A DNA stretch of 64,000 bases, taken from JAWKOK01 sp963848115 (lineage in GTDB: Bacteria; Chloroflexota; Anaerolineae; Caldilineales; Caldilineaceae). Shown piece after piece: positions 9,615-18,108 of this stretch. Within the stretch, counting starts at the first letter, position 1; the number at the start of each line of letters is the position of its first letter. The notes under the pieces were generated by a model. That model saw only the letters and a program-made list of their open reading frames with translations. It searched no databases and was not told where the DNA came from. The position numbers and the translations under genes are program-made. The stretch covers positions 62,001 through 126,000 of the forward strand of contig CAWKCP010000041.1 in NCBI GenBank assembly GCA_963848115.1. The letters run 5' to 3'.

Positions 9615-10002
9615 CGACGGAGCATTTTCTGCTTGCGGCTCTCAAAATCGGGAACAAGGATCCGCATCGTGTTCAACGCACTCCGCGTCTCTGTGATGCG
9701 GTCAAGGAGCCCCGGCGCCGCAGCCCTGCAGATCAGCCCCCGGGACAGGCCGGGCGTATCCACGTGTCGGGCTTCAACCAACCCAACCTCCTGAGATCCC
9801 AAAGAGCTAGTTTGCTAACCGAGACGTAGAACCATGTAAACAATGTTCGCCGGTGGTGCCATCTCTATCCTCCTTCAAACAAACTAACGACGAGTCTTCA
9901 AGTTCGGCGCAACCAGGATTCGTCGATTTCTACGCTAGTTGCTAGAATGCCCCGCTGTGAGAAGCGATGGGCCAATAGAACCAACATCAGGAGACCAAAA
10001 CC
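9615..10002. other. Gap after potA; extended -10 promoter for the JAMM gene
   Basis: No convincing gene is seen between potA and the JAMM protease. A short imperfect stem around CCGCATC/GATGCGG lies near 9662-9705. Near the right end TGC-TAGAAT (9940-9948) forms an extended -10 element without a good -35, about 55 nt before the JAMM start codon. Confidence 0.35.
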
Positions 10003-10626
10003 ATGAGTGCACACGACCGAATGCCGGTATTGTTGCCGCAGACAATTGCAGGTGCCATCATTGCCCACGCTCGCGAGGGCAAGCCGGAGGAGATCTGCGG
10101 CATTCTGCGGGGGCGAGGCAACGAGGCGTTCGAGCTTGTGCGCGGCATCAACGAGGCTGACGATAAGATCGATAACTACATGGTTGACGCCAAAACCCTC
10201 TTGCTGCAATTCGAATTCGAGGACGCCGGCGACGAGATGATGGGCATCTACCACTCCCACCCAATCTCGGTGGCCTACCCATCGGCGACTGACGCCTGGA
10301 ATGCACACTATCCCGACAGCGTCTACTTCATCTGCTCGCTGGAGTTTGATGACCAACCGGTAATCCGTGGTTTCAGCATGCTGCCCCATTTTCTGGATCT
10401 GGACCTGGAAGCGCTGACTGATGAGCTTCCGTTCGAGGAAGTTCGTCCTGGCCTTTTCGGGTATTTCCAGCAGGATTCAAATATCACGGCTGCGGCGCTT
10501 TCTGTCGTGAGTGAACAGGTGTCCCCGCCATTCTATATCGTCTATGCCGGGCAGGCCGATACCGGCTTCGACGATGCTGATCCCCGAGTTGTGTCGATTG
10601 TCGAGCATCCGATTCATGTGTCTTGA
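10003..10626 (+). CDS. JAMM/MPN+ metalloprotease (Mec-like, CysO-cysteine hydrolase type)
   Basis: A 207-aa zinc protease of the JAMM (M67) family. The signature is complete: Glu in PEEICGIL (~res 30), then HSHPISVAYPSATD (~83-96), giving H-x-H and S-x-x-D. In Mycobacterium tuberculosis the orthologous Mec hydrolyses the CysO-cysteine adduct to release free cysteine. Here the gene sits just upstream of a CysO-like carrier, its activating enzyme and CysM, which supports the same role. After ~residue 125 a C-terminal extension of about 80 aa has no recognised motif. AGGAG lies about 9 nt before the ATG. Confidence 0.85.
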   Translation: MSAHDRMPVLLPQTIAGAIIAHAREGKPEEICGILRGRGNEAFELVRGINEADDKIDNYMVDAKTLLLQFEFEDAGDEMMGIYHSHPISVAYPSATDAWNAHYPDSVYFICSLEFDDQPVIRGFSMLPHFLDLDLEALTDELPFEEVRPGLFGYFQQDSNITAAALSVVSEQVSPPFYIVYAGQADTGFDDADPRVVSIVEHPIHVS

Positions 10627-10709
10627 ACACTCTTTGGACAGAAGTACGCTTCCTACGCCAATGTAATTCTGCTCACCGCATCGACCGATAGTTCAGCCGA
10701 TAATTGTGC

Positions 10710-10739
10710 TTGACAATCGACGGAGGATGCACTTATACT
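10710..10739 (+). promoter_or_regulatory. Strong sigma-70 promoter before the cysO leader
   Basis: A perfect TTGACA at 10710-10715 is followed after 18 bp by TATACT at 10734-10739. Transcription should start near 10746, leaving a leader of about 390 nt before the carrier-protein gene. Confidence 0.75.
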
Positions 10740-10745
10740 TCGCCC

Positions 10746-11049
10746 TCAGTCTGAGATAGAGTTGCCTGTTTCGCTGTAGATAGACAATGAGTAGATAGTC
10801 AGAAAACAGACAGACAAAGAGTTGGATTGATGTTGATCAAGTTGTGTCTAGCATACAAAACCAAAACTTGCTTGTGTCTATAGCGGGTGTCGTCAGCAAG
10901 GCGCTGGCAACCCCCGCTGGTTCATGACGCAAGCGATGAACGGTGCTGCACAACTTGAGGCTTACCCCGCTTTGATAACCCTCAACCACAATTAATCAAG
11001 TATTCTCTCTGTACGGTTGGCGTAACAATCGCCATGACGTACGCGATAG
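10746..11049 (+). ncRNA. Candidate structured leader RNA (unassigned riboswitch-like element) upstream of cysO
   Basis: About 300 nt of non-coding leader lie between the strong promoter and an intrinsic terminator. TTGAT...TTGTG near 10830-10845 can pair with CACAA...ATCAA near 10987-10999, closing a domain of roughly 160 nt. Inside are AGCGGG/CCCGCT, GTTCAT/ATGAAC and TTGAGG/CCTCAA helices. This resembles riboswitch architecture. I could not match it to TPP, SAM, FMN, glycine, T-box or c-di-GMP consensus features. A sulfur- or cysteine-related ligand would suit the context, but that is inference. Confidence 0.45.
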
Positions 11050-11085
11050 CGCCGAGTTCATCGTTCGATGAGTTCGGCGTTTTTT
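11050..11085 (+). terminator. Intrinsic terminator acting as attenuator before cysO
   Basis: CGCCGAGTTCATCG (11050-11063) pairs with CGATGAGTTCGGCG (11066-11079), with two G-U pairs, and six T follow directly. It lies only 51 nt upstream of the cysO start codon and downstream of the strong promoter, so it would interrupt most transcripts unless antiterminated. Between it and the ribosome site are two near-identical 16-nt tandem copies of GATATTC(G/A)ACAATCAC. Confidence 0.75.
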
Positions 11086-11136
11086 GATATTCGACAATCA
11101 CCCGATATTCAACAATCACTAAGGAGAACCATACCC

Positions 11137-11412
11137 ATGGCAACAGTTTATGTCCCCACAGCAATGCGACGAGCCACCGGCGGCCAATCCAAGGTCACGG
11201 TCGAGGGGAGCGATGTAATCAGCGTGATCAACGCTGTGAACGAGCAGTACCCGGGCGTGACCGACAAGCTTCTGGACGGTGACGGCAATGTCAAGCGCTT
11301 CATCAACGTCTTTGTGAATGACGATGAGATTCGCACGCTGGACGGTTTGGCAACAGCGGTCGGTGAGAAGGATCGTGTCTCCATTGTTCCGGCCATGGCA
11401 GGCGGCCGATAA
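11137..11412 (+). CDS. cysO: CysO/ThiS/MoaD-like sulfur carrier protein with Gly-Gly-Arg tail
   Basis: A ubiquitin-fold sulfur carrier of 91 aa. The N-terminus (VYVPTAMRRATGGQ), the FINVFVNDDEIR block and the C-terminal VPAMAGG follow the mycobacterial CysO pattern. The carrier is activated as acyl-adenylate, converted to a thiocarboxylate, and donates sulfur to CysM. The natural carrier end should be Gly-Gly, but here one Arg follows before the stop. As drawn, the C-terminus cannot be activated until that Arg is removed, and a JAMM protease gene lies immediately upstream. AAGGAG lies 10 nt before the ATG. Expression is probably controlled by the attenuated leader. Confidence 0.88.
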   Translation: MATVYVPTAMRRATGGQSKVTVEGSDVISVINAVNEQYPGVTDKLLDGDGNVKRFINVFVNDDEIRTLDGLATAVGEKDRVSIVPAMAGGR

Positions 11413-11476
11413 GACGGTCAGTGGACCCAGTTGAACCCACCGGAATGAACGATCAAAAGAGAGGAAGAACCGAACT

Positions 11477-12712
11477 ATGAGTAGGCTCAACCGTGACCAA
11501 CTACTTCGCAAGGCAAAGGACGAGATCAATGAGATCTCGGTGCAGCAGCTGAAGCAGCGCCTCGATGCCGGCGAAGAACTGACCGTCATCGACGTGCGTG
11601 AGCGTGATGAATTCGTCCAAGGCCATCTGCCCGGCGCCGTCTTTGTGCCACGCGGATTCCTGGAACTACAGATCGAGCAGGTGCAGCCCGATCGGGACAA
11701 ACCACTTGTTATCTACTGCGCTGGTGGTGTGCGTTCTGTTCTGGCCGCCCGCAATCTGTTGGAGATGGGCTACGAAGAGCCGATCTCGTTGATCGGTGGC
11801 TTCAACGGCTGGAAGAACGCCGGCTTTGATTTCAAAATTCCGACTGTGCTCAACGACGAACAGCGCATTCGCTACAGTCGCCACACGCTGCTCAGCGAGA
11901 TCGGCGAAGTGGGCCAGCTCAAGCTCCTCGACAGCAAGGTGCTGTTGATCGGTGCAGGCGGCCTCGGCAGCCCGGCGGCCATGTACCTAGCCGCAGCCGG
12001 CGTGGGCACCATCGGCATCGTAGATTTTGATGTCGTTGATGTCTCCAATTTGCAGCGCCAGCTGCTTCACGGCACCAAGGATGTGGGCAGGCTCAAAGTG
12101 GACTCGGCCCGCGATCGACTGCTCGATATCAACCCGGACCTGAACATGATCGCGATTCCGGAGCCGATCTCCAGCCACAACGCCCTGGAGATCATCAAGG
12201 ACTTCGATGTCGTTCTCAATGGCTCCGATAACTTCCCGACCCGCTATCTCGTCAACGATGCCTGTCAGTTCTTGAACAAGCCGCTGGTCGATGCCAGCAT
12301 CTTCATGTTCGAGGGCCAGGTGACTGTCTACCAGCCTGAGATTGTGGAACAGGGCATCGATGGCGGCCCTTGTTATCGCTGCCTCTATCCCGACCCGCCG
12401 CCACCGGGTGAGGTGCCAAGCTGCTCTGAGGCCGGTGTGCTGGGCGTGTTGCCGGGCATCGTCGGTTCGCTGCAGGCCATCGAGGCCATCAAGCTCATCG
12501 TCGGCTTCGGCGAGCCGCTCATTGGCCGGCTGCTGATGATCGACACGCTGGATCAGAGCTTCCGCACGCTCAACGTGGAGCGCAACCCCGAATGTCCGGT
12601 CTGTGGCGAACACCCCACCGTCACAGAGCTGATCGACTATCAGCAGTTCTGTGGCTTGCCGCCGGCCAATGGGGTGGTGAGCGAGGCGGAAGCAGAGATG
12701 GTCTTGGCGTAG
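11477..12712 (+). CDS. Rhodanese-ThiF/MoeB fusion: sulfur-carrier activating enzyme
   Basis: A 411-aa two-domain enzyme. Residues ~12-115 are a rhodanese domain with active-site loop CAGGVRS. Residues ~130-400 are an E1-like ThiF/MoeB adenylyltransferase with the ATP loop GAGGLGSP, a VLNGSDNFPTR block and zinc cysteines CYRC and CPVC. It should adenylate the C-terminus of the carrier and deliver sulfur to form the thiocarboxylate. Mycobacterial MoeZ has the same two domains in the opposite order (ThiF first). The gene starts 64 bp after cysO, with a GAGGAAG ribosome site, so the two are probably co-transcribed. Confidence 0.9.
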   Translation: MSRLNRDQLLRKAKDEINEISVQQLKQRLDAGEELTVIDVRERDEFVQGHLPGAVFVPRGFLELQIEQVQPDRDKPLVIYCAGGVRSVLAARNLLEMGYEEPISLIGGFNGWKNAGFDFKIPTVLNDEQRIRYSRHTLLSEIGEVGQLKLLDSKVLLIGAGGLGSPAAMYLAAAGVGTIGIVDFDVVDVSNLQRQLLHGTKDVGRLKVDSARDRLLDINPDLNMIAIPEPISSHNALEIIKDFDVVLNGSDNFPTRYLVNDACQFLNKPLVDASIFMFEGQVTVYQPEIVEQGIDGGPCYRCLYPDPPPPGEVPSCSEAGVLGVLPGIVGSLQAIEAIKLIVGFGEPLIGRLLMIDTLDQSFRTLNVERNPECPVCGEHPTVTELIDYQQFCGLPPANGVVSEAEAEMVLA

Positions 12713-12717
12713 AGGAG

Positions 12718-12890
12718 GGTAAAACGTGCTGCGTACTGCGTAATTCGTACTGCGCAAGGCTGATGCTAAGAATGAGATTCCGGCATTGGAATCCGTTACG
12801 TAGTGGAAACATTCGGGTAGCGCAAAGCGGCTCTACTCAGAAGCCTTACGCAGTACGAATTACGTAGTACGTTCTACGCATAGTGCGTTC
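12718..12890. repeat. Intergenic imperfect palindrome, TACTGCGTAATTCG family
   Basis: TACTGCGTAATTCGTACTGCG at the left is mirrored by CGCAGTACGAATTACGTAGTA at the right. The ~90-nt interior includes GATTCCGGCATTGGAA. A relative with the words GCGTAATTGCGTACCGCGTAAGG lies at 25.8-25.97 kb. It separates the activating-enzyme gene from cysM. Confidence 0.6.
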
Positions 12891-12908
12891 AAGGACAAGG
12901 GTTATACC

Positions 12909-13892
<984 letters not shown>

Positions 13893-13967
13893 ATTGCAGC
13901 TCGACATGAATATCGAGCTACAGTTCGGGCTGTCCGCTAAATTATCCGTCCTGCATTGGAGAACGAT

Positions 13968-14438
13968 ATGCCCACACGAGTCGATCACACAGCGTTGAAG
14001 GTGAACCAGACCGCGATCATCGCATTGTTGTTGCTCGCGTTTCTGCTGGATCAGCCTTGGATTGTCCTTTTCGTGGCCGCCGTCATGCTGATTGGTACGG
14101 TCTGGCCGACGGCAGGTCTCTTCAAGCTGCTCTACACAAAATTCCTGAAACCAAGCGGCCTGCTCAAACCGAATGTTCAGGTTGATGAACCACAGCCCCA
14201 CCTCTTTGCACAGGGCGTTGGGGCCATTGTCTTGCTCGTCGCGGTTGCAGCGTTTGTGGCGGGCCTGTCTGTTCTTGGATGGGCATTGTCGTTGATCGTG
14301 GTGGCGCTGGCCGGGGTCAACCTCTTCGCGGGGTTCTGTCTCGGCTGTTTTTTCTACTACCAACTGGCACGGCGTGGCTATCGTCCTCAACTTGCTCGCT
14401 GGCAGCCGGCCGAAGTGTCTGTGGAGACTCACCAATAA
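13968..14438 (+). CDS. DUF4395 membrane protein
   Basis: A 156-aa integral membrane protein of the DUF4395 family, with about four hydrophobic segments and the conserved C-terminal FCLGCFFYYQLARRGY block containing a C-x-x-C pair at the membrane edge. The ATG at 13968 is favoured over 13956 because GGAGAA precedes it. It overlaps the downstream thioredoxin-like gene by one base (TAATG), so the two are translationally coupled. Such proteins often accompany sulfurtransferases and thioredoxins, suggesting a role in thiol or sulfur handling. A short hairpin (AGCTCGA/TCGAGCT) separates it from cysM. Confidence 0.8.
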   Translation: MPTRVDHTALKVNQTAIIALLLLAFLLDQPWIVLFVAAVMLIGTVWPTAGLFKLLYTKFLKPSGLLKPNVQVDEPQPHLFAQGVGAIVLLVAVAAFVAGLSVLGWALSLIVVALAGVNLFAGFCLGCFFYYQLARRGYRPQLARWQPAEVSVETHQ

Positions 14439-14857
14439 TGATCGAACGAATCCTGATTCTCTCTGTCTTGATTTTGCTTTCGTTGTCAGCGTTCTATGCA
14501 TGGCGTTGGTTCGCAGCAGTTCGATTTCGCCGTGCGGCACGCCAAGCCCTGCCGGCAGCCGTTGCACAGGAGCTGGTCTCCCTTGGCCCAACTGTTTTGT
14601 ATTTCACGACGCCCGAATGCAGCCAGTGCCGCTTTCGGCAGAAGCCCATTCTTGATCAACTGAAACAGAGCCTGGGCGTACACGTGCTGGCCATCGATGC
14701 CGCCAGTCGACCCGAGATCGCAGACTTTTTCGGCGTCATGACCGTGCCCAGCACCGTCGTCATCGACGAGCAGCGACAGCCGACGGCAATCAACCATGGC
14801 CTTGCCACGCTGGCGCATCTGCAGCAGCAACTGCTGGACCAGCCGCTGCTTTCGTGA
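14438..14857 (+). CDS. Membrane-anchored thioredoxin-like protein
   Basis: A 139-aa protein with one N-terminal membrane helix (~res 5-25) followed by a thioredoxin fold. The redox motif is CSQC in TTPECSQCRF (~res 60) and the cis-proline loop is VMTVPST. Being anchored by an N-terminal helix and coupled to DUF4395, whose CLGC pair could be its partner, it may pass electrons to a membrane dithiol. Membrane topology is not certain. Together with the upstream genes it closes a sulfur-metabolism cluster. Confidence 0.85.
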   Translation: MIERILILSVLILLSLSAFYAWRWFAAVRFRRAARQALPAAVAQELVSLGPTVLYFTTPECSQCRFRQKPILDQLKQSLGVHVLAIDAASRPEIADFFGVMTVPSTVVIDEQRQPTAINHGLATLAHLQQQLLDQPLLS

Positions 14858-14978
14858 TGCTGTTTTGCCACGGATTGATCCGGAGATTTGCCGTACACCG
14901 CAGCATTGCCTCACACTCGGATTTAAGGTAGATTTGCCTTCATACCGCAAACATGAAACCCACCTCGGGAGCAACGGT

Positions 14979-15776
14979 GTGAATAGCTATGTAACGCTTG
15001 TGTCCAACGAAGACTATGTGCTCGGCGCGCGTGCCCTTGCCCGATCGCTGACAATGGTTGAGGCAGCGTGTCCGTTGACCGTGTTGGCCGTGCGTGATCT
15101 CCACGGCCTCGACGATCTTGAAGCCCTGGGCTGCCGGGTGCTTCGGGTCGATCCGCTGCCTTTCTCCGAAGACTTCAGACTGCGTCACTCACGCAAGTCC
15201 CAACATTCCCTCGCCCCCTTTACCAAGGGAAATAAGCCCGTTTTCCACAACCCGCTCGACAACTTCGTCAAACTGCGGCTCTGGGAATTGGAACAGTTCG
15301 ACAAGGTCGTCTTTCTCGATGCCGATACATTGGCGATTCGCAACATGGATCGACTTTTCGGCTATCCTGAGTTCGTGGCTGCACCCAATCTCTACGAAAC
15401 GCTGTCCGATTTCGACCGGCTCAACAGCGGCGTCTTTGTGGCCCGGCCCTCGCTGCGCACCTACGAGACCATGCTGAAGCGCCTGGAAGAGCCAGGTGCG
15501 TTTTGGCGACGTACAGATCAGACGTTTCTCGAATCCTACTTTCCCGAATGGCACGGACTCCCCTATATCTACAACACGCTTCAGTATGTCTGGTTCAACC
15601 TGGCGCAACTCTGGGACTGGCAACGCATCTACCTGATCCACTACCAGTACGAGAAGCCGTGGGAGGAGAACAACCCCAAGCGCGATCTGTTGGGACCTGT
15701 CATTGATGCCTGGTGGCATGTGTTGGAGCATGGAACGTTGCCTGCGGAATTGCCGCCGCCGCTATCTCAAGCGTAA
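14979..15776 (+). CDS. Family 8 glycosyltransferase (glycogenin-like)
   Basis: A 265-aa cytoplasmic glycosyltransferase of the GT8 type. The DxD metal/nucleotide-sugar motif is in VVFLDADTLAIRNMD (~res 100), and the LNSGVFVARPS loop and the histidine-containing C-terminal YLIHYQYEKPW segment fit glycogenin/galactinol-synthase-like enzymes. The GTG at 14979 is chosen because GGGAG lies 7 nt upstream and the family homology begins at NSYVTLVSNEDY. The open frame upstream overlaps the thioredoxin gene and looks non-coding. Acceptor and sugar donor are unknown. Confidence 0.82.
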   Translation: MNSYVTLVSNEDYVLGARALARSLTMVEAACPLTVLAVRDLHGLDDLEALGCRVLRVDPLPFSEDFRLRHSRKSQHSLAPFTKGNKPVFHNPLDNFVKLRLWELEQFDKVVFLDADTLAIRNMDRLFGYPEFVAAPNLYETLSDFDRLNSGVFVARPSLRTYETMLKRLEEPGAFWRRTDQTFLESYFPEWHGLPYIYNTLQYVWFNLAQLWDWQRIYLIHYQYEKPWEENNPKRDLLGPVIDAWWHVLEHGTLPAELPPPLSQA

Positions 15777-15791
15777 CCCGACACCAGTAAT

Positions 15792-15869
15792 GTAGGTGCG
15801 GTTTGTAACCGCACGAACTGCGGAATCTCTGAGTGATTCGGGAATCGTGCGGTTACAAACCGCACCTAC
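15792..15869. repeat. Palindromic element with perfect 25-bp arms
   Basis: The 25-bp arm at 15792-15816 (begins GTAGGTGCGGTTTG) is exactly mirrored at 15845-15869. The 28-nt core CGGAATCTCTGAGTGATTCG resembles the core of the otherwise different element at 45.3 kb. It lies after the glycosyltransferase stop codon and could also act as a terminator structure. Confidence 0.7.
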
Positions 15870-15923
15870 GATTGCCTGTACCACCACATTTATGTCGTGG
15901 TACAAAGAGACACGAGCCTTAGC

Positions 15924-16622
15924 ATGACCACAGAAAACCAATCACCCGATCACCGCCGCGCCCTGATCCTAGACTTCGACGGTGTCGTCGTTGACACAGA
16001 GCGGGTGCACTTTGCCGGCTGGCGCGCAGCGTTCGCCGATCTGCTGGACATTGATATCGGCAGCGACCATATGCAGATTGTCGGCCTGGGGCTAGAGCAG
16101 CTGTTTGATCTCTGGATCGATCGTGGCCACCTCTCGCCGGATGATGTGACACCCGAGTTTCAGGAACGGTTGCTGGAGCGCAAGACTGCCTTCTTCTTCG
16201 AACTGGGCGAGACCCTGCTCGTGCCAATGCCCGGCGTGGTCGATCTGGTACGAACGGCCCAGGTTCAGGGCTGGTACGTGGCCGTTGCCTCGCGTGCTCG
16301 CCGATTACGCTTGTTGCGTACGCTGGAAGTGGCAGGCGTTTCATCGACCTTCGATCTGCTGATGGGCAGCGAAGATGTGGTTGATCCGGTGAGCGACCGT
16401 AAGACCCATGACCGGGCGGCCAAGGTCTTCGGCATCGACCCGGCACGCTGCGTCGTAATCGAAGATAGCGCCTCGGGCGTGGCCGACGCATGCGCTGCGG
16501 GCATCGGCCGGGTTATCGGGCTGACGACTTCCTTTGATGCCCAAGCTTTGCGGGCGGCCGGCGCGCATGAGGTCGTCGATGCATTGAGCCAAGTCGACTT
16601 GTTTGGAGGGGCCTCTGCATGA
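15924..16622 (+). CDS. HAD-superfamily phosphatase (beta-phosphoglucomutase-like)
   Basis: A 232-aa haloacid-dehalogenase-type hydrolase. Motif I is LDFDGVVVDTE with the nucleophilic Asp, the Ser/Thr motif II is the AVASRAR segment, and motifs III/IV are around SDRKTHDRAA and CVVIEDSASGVADACAAG. The cap insertion between motifs I and II fits subclass IA, as in beta-phosphoglucomutases and phosphoglycolate phosphatases. The next gene starts inside its stop codon (ATGA at 16619), so the pair is an operon. The substrate is not predictable. Confidence 0.85.
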   Translation: MTTENQSPDHRRALILDFDGVVVDTERVHFAGWRAAFADLLDIDIGSDHMQIVGLGLEQLFDLWIDRGHLSPDDVTPEFQERLLERKTAFFFELGETLLVPMPGVVDLVRTAQVQGWYVAVASRARRLRLLRTLEVAGVSSTFDLLMGSEDVVDPVSDRKTHDRAAKVFGIDPARCVVIEDSASGVADACAAGIGRVIGLTTSFDAQALRAAGAHEVVDALSQVDLFGGASA

Positions 16623-17536
16623 GTGGCATTCGTACCGTCGCCGTCACTGGGGCCACCGGCTATGTAGGGCGCTTCGTTGTTGCTGAACTGCACCGCCAGG
16701 GCGTGACTGTGCGCGGCTTGGCCAGGTCAGGCTCTGATCGTGGCGGGTTCGCGGCCCCCGTCGATTGGGTGACCGGCGACCTTCGCTCAACTGATCTGTT
16801 TTCGACATTTCTGGAAGGCGTAGACGCGGTAGTCCATCTCGCCTTTGAGCACATCCCCGGTCACTATCGAGGCGGCGAGGGCGAGGATCTGGCTGGCTGG
16901 CTGGAGAGCAATCTCACCGGCACGCTCCGGTTGTTGCAGGCTTCGCAAGAGGCCGGCGTCCCGCAGTTTGTCTTTCTCTCCAGCCGTGCTGTCTTCTCGC
17001 GGACCGATCCTGGACGCGTGCTTGACGAGACCCACCCCATCTCGCCCGACACACACTACGGCGCCTACAAGGCGGCGGTCGAGGCGTTCTTGCAGAGCTA
17101 CGCACATCTGCACGGCATGGCGACAACCTCTGTGCGCGCCACTGGCGTCTATGGTCTCACCCATCCCATTGAACGTACCAAATGGTGGAATCTGATCACG
17201 GCGGTGCTCAACGGCGAGGAGGAATTTACCAGCGGCGGCGGGACTGAGGTCCATGGCCATGATGTGGCTCGTGTCATCTGGGCGCTGTTGGAGCGACCAC
17301 AATTGGACATGCCGGTGATCCACCTGAGCGATCTGTATGTGACTCACCGCCAGGTGGTCGAATTGGCGCGCCGTTTTTCCGAGCGGCCTGGTCCGCTTCC
17401 TGATGCTCCGCCTGTGCCGCCGGCCAACCCGCTGGCTTGCCGTCGCATTGCTGAGCTTGGCCTGGCCTTCGGCGGGCTGCCGCTGCTCGAAGCGACGGTT
17501 GCTGAAATCGTGGAAATCGCTCAATCCACTGGTTAG
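16619..17536 (+). CDS. NAD(P)-dependent epimerase/dehydratase (extended SDR)
   Basis: A 305-aa extended short-chain dehydrogenase. The cofactor motif TGATGYVG is at the N-terminus and the catalytic Y-x-x-x-K is YGAYK (~res 145), preceded by the FLSSRAVF strand with the active-site serine. It probably modifies a nucleotide sugar or a related metabolite. Translational coupling to the HAD phosphatase suggests a shared sugar-phosphate pathway, but the substrate is not known. Confidence 0.85.
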   Translation: MSGIRTVAVTGATGYVGRFVVAELHRQGVTVRGLARSGSDRGGFAAPVDWVTGDLRSTDLFSTFLEGVDAVVHLAFEHIPGHYRGGEGEDLAGWLESNLTGTLRLLQASQEAGVPQFVFLSSRAVFSRTDPGRVLDETHPISPDTHYGAYKAAVEAFLQSYAHLHGMATTSVRATGVYGLTHPIERTKWWNLITAVLNGEEEFTSGGGTEVHGHDVARVIWALLERPQLDMPVIHLSDLYVTHRQVVELARRFSERPGPLPDAPPVPPANPLACRRIAELGLAFGGLPLLEATVAEIVEIAQSTG

Positions 17537-17594
17537 TTCGCACGCACACGTCGTGATCTCCAGAATCACTTTCCCCCGCCAACCCGGCCCCATT

Positions 17595-17622
17595 TTGTAC
17601 CCCCGCGTGATGGACGTATAAT
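17595..17622 (+). promoter_or_regulatory. Promoter giving a probably leaderless DinB-like mRNA
   Basis: TTGTAC (17595-17600) and a perfect TATAAT (17617-17622) are separated by 16 bp. The predicted start point, 6-8 nt after the -10, falls on the ATG at 17629, and there is no ribosome binding site, so the transcript is probably leaderless. Confidence 0.65.
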
Positions 17623-17628
17623 CGGGTG

Positions 17629-18108
17629 ATGGCCGAGAAGACCCGTGATGAGCTGATCGTATCGCTCCGTCATTCGCAACAGATTGTGGCAAGACTGCTG
17701 GAACTGACCGCCGATATCCAGGATTGGCAACGAGAGCCGGCTGAGTGGTCGTTTCGGCTGACAGCCGCCCATCTGGCGACCATCGAACGGGATTGTCATC
17801 TGGCTCGGATCACACAAGTCGTTGCAGGCGACCATCCCCACTTTGCGCCCTTCGTGTCGACCTATCTCGATCAGGAGGGGGCCGATCTGGTGACGTCTCT
17901 TGCCGAATGGGCCATGTTACGCAGCCACTTGCTTGACTTTGTTGTGTCATTATCGGATGAGGAGTTGCACTACACCGGCACCCATGACACGTTGGGCACG
18001 GTGACTGTCATCGACTTATTGAACGATCTCTCTGCGCGCGATGATCGCCAGTTTCGCTACGTGGAACAGTTGATTGTGGACTATTTGGAAGAGGTGAGCG
18101 TTGTTTGA
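17629..18108 (+). CDS. DinB-like four-helix protein
   Basis: A 159-aa protein resembling DinB/YfiT metal-binding four-helix-bundle proteins. It has a REPAEWSFRLTAAHLATIERDCH helix pair with candidate metal-binding histidines and the LLNDLSARDDRQFRYVEQL terminal helix. The family includes thiol transferases and damage-inducible proteins, so no reaction is assigned. A perfect -10 box places transcription start at the ATG. An adjacent in-frame GTG at 17626 is a possible alternative start. Its 3' end overlaps the RNase Z start by 8 bp. Confidence 0.7.
   Translation: MAEKTRDELIVSLRHSQQIVARLLELTADIQDWQREPAEWSFRLTAAHLATIERDCHLARITQVVAGDHPHFAPFVSTYLDQEGADLVTSLAEWAMLRSHLLDFVVSLSDEELHYTGTHDTLGTVTVIDLLNDLSARDDRQFRYVEQLIVDYLEEVSVV

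Noticed and set aside
10870..11000. c-di-GMP or T-box riboswitch in the cysO leader
   Set aside because: Words such as AGCGGG and TTACCCCGC recall parts of GEMM, and a T-box-like GGTTGGCGTAAC occurs, but neither the full c-di-GMP core nor a T-box AGGGTGG-ACCGCG antiterminator is present.
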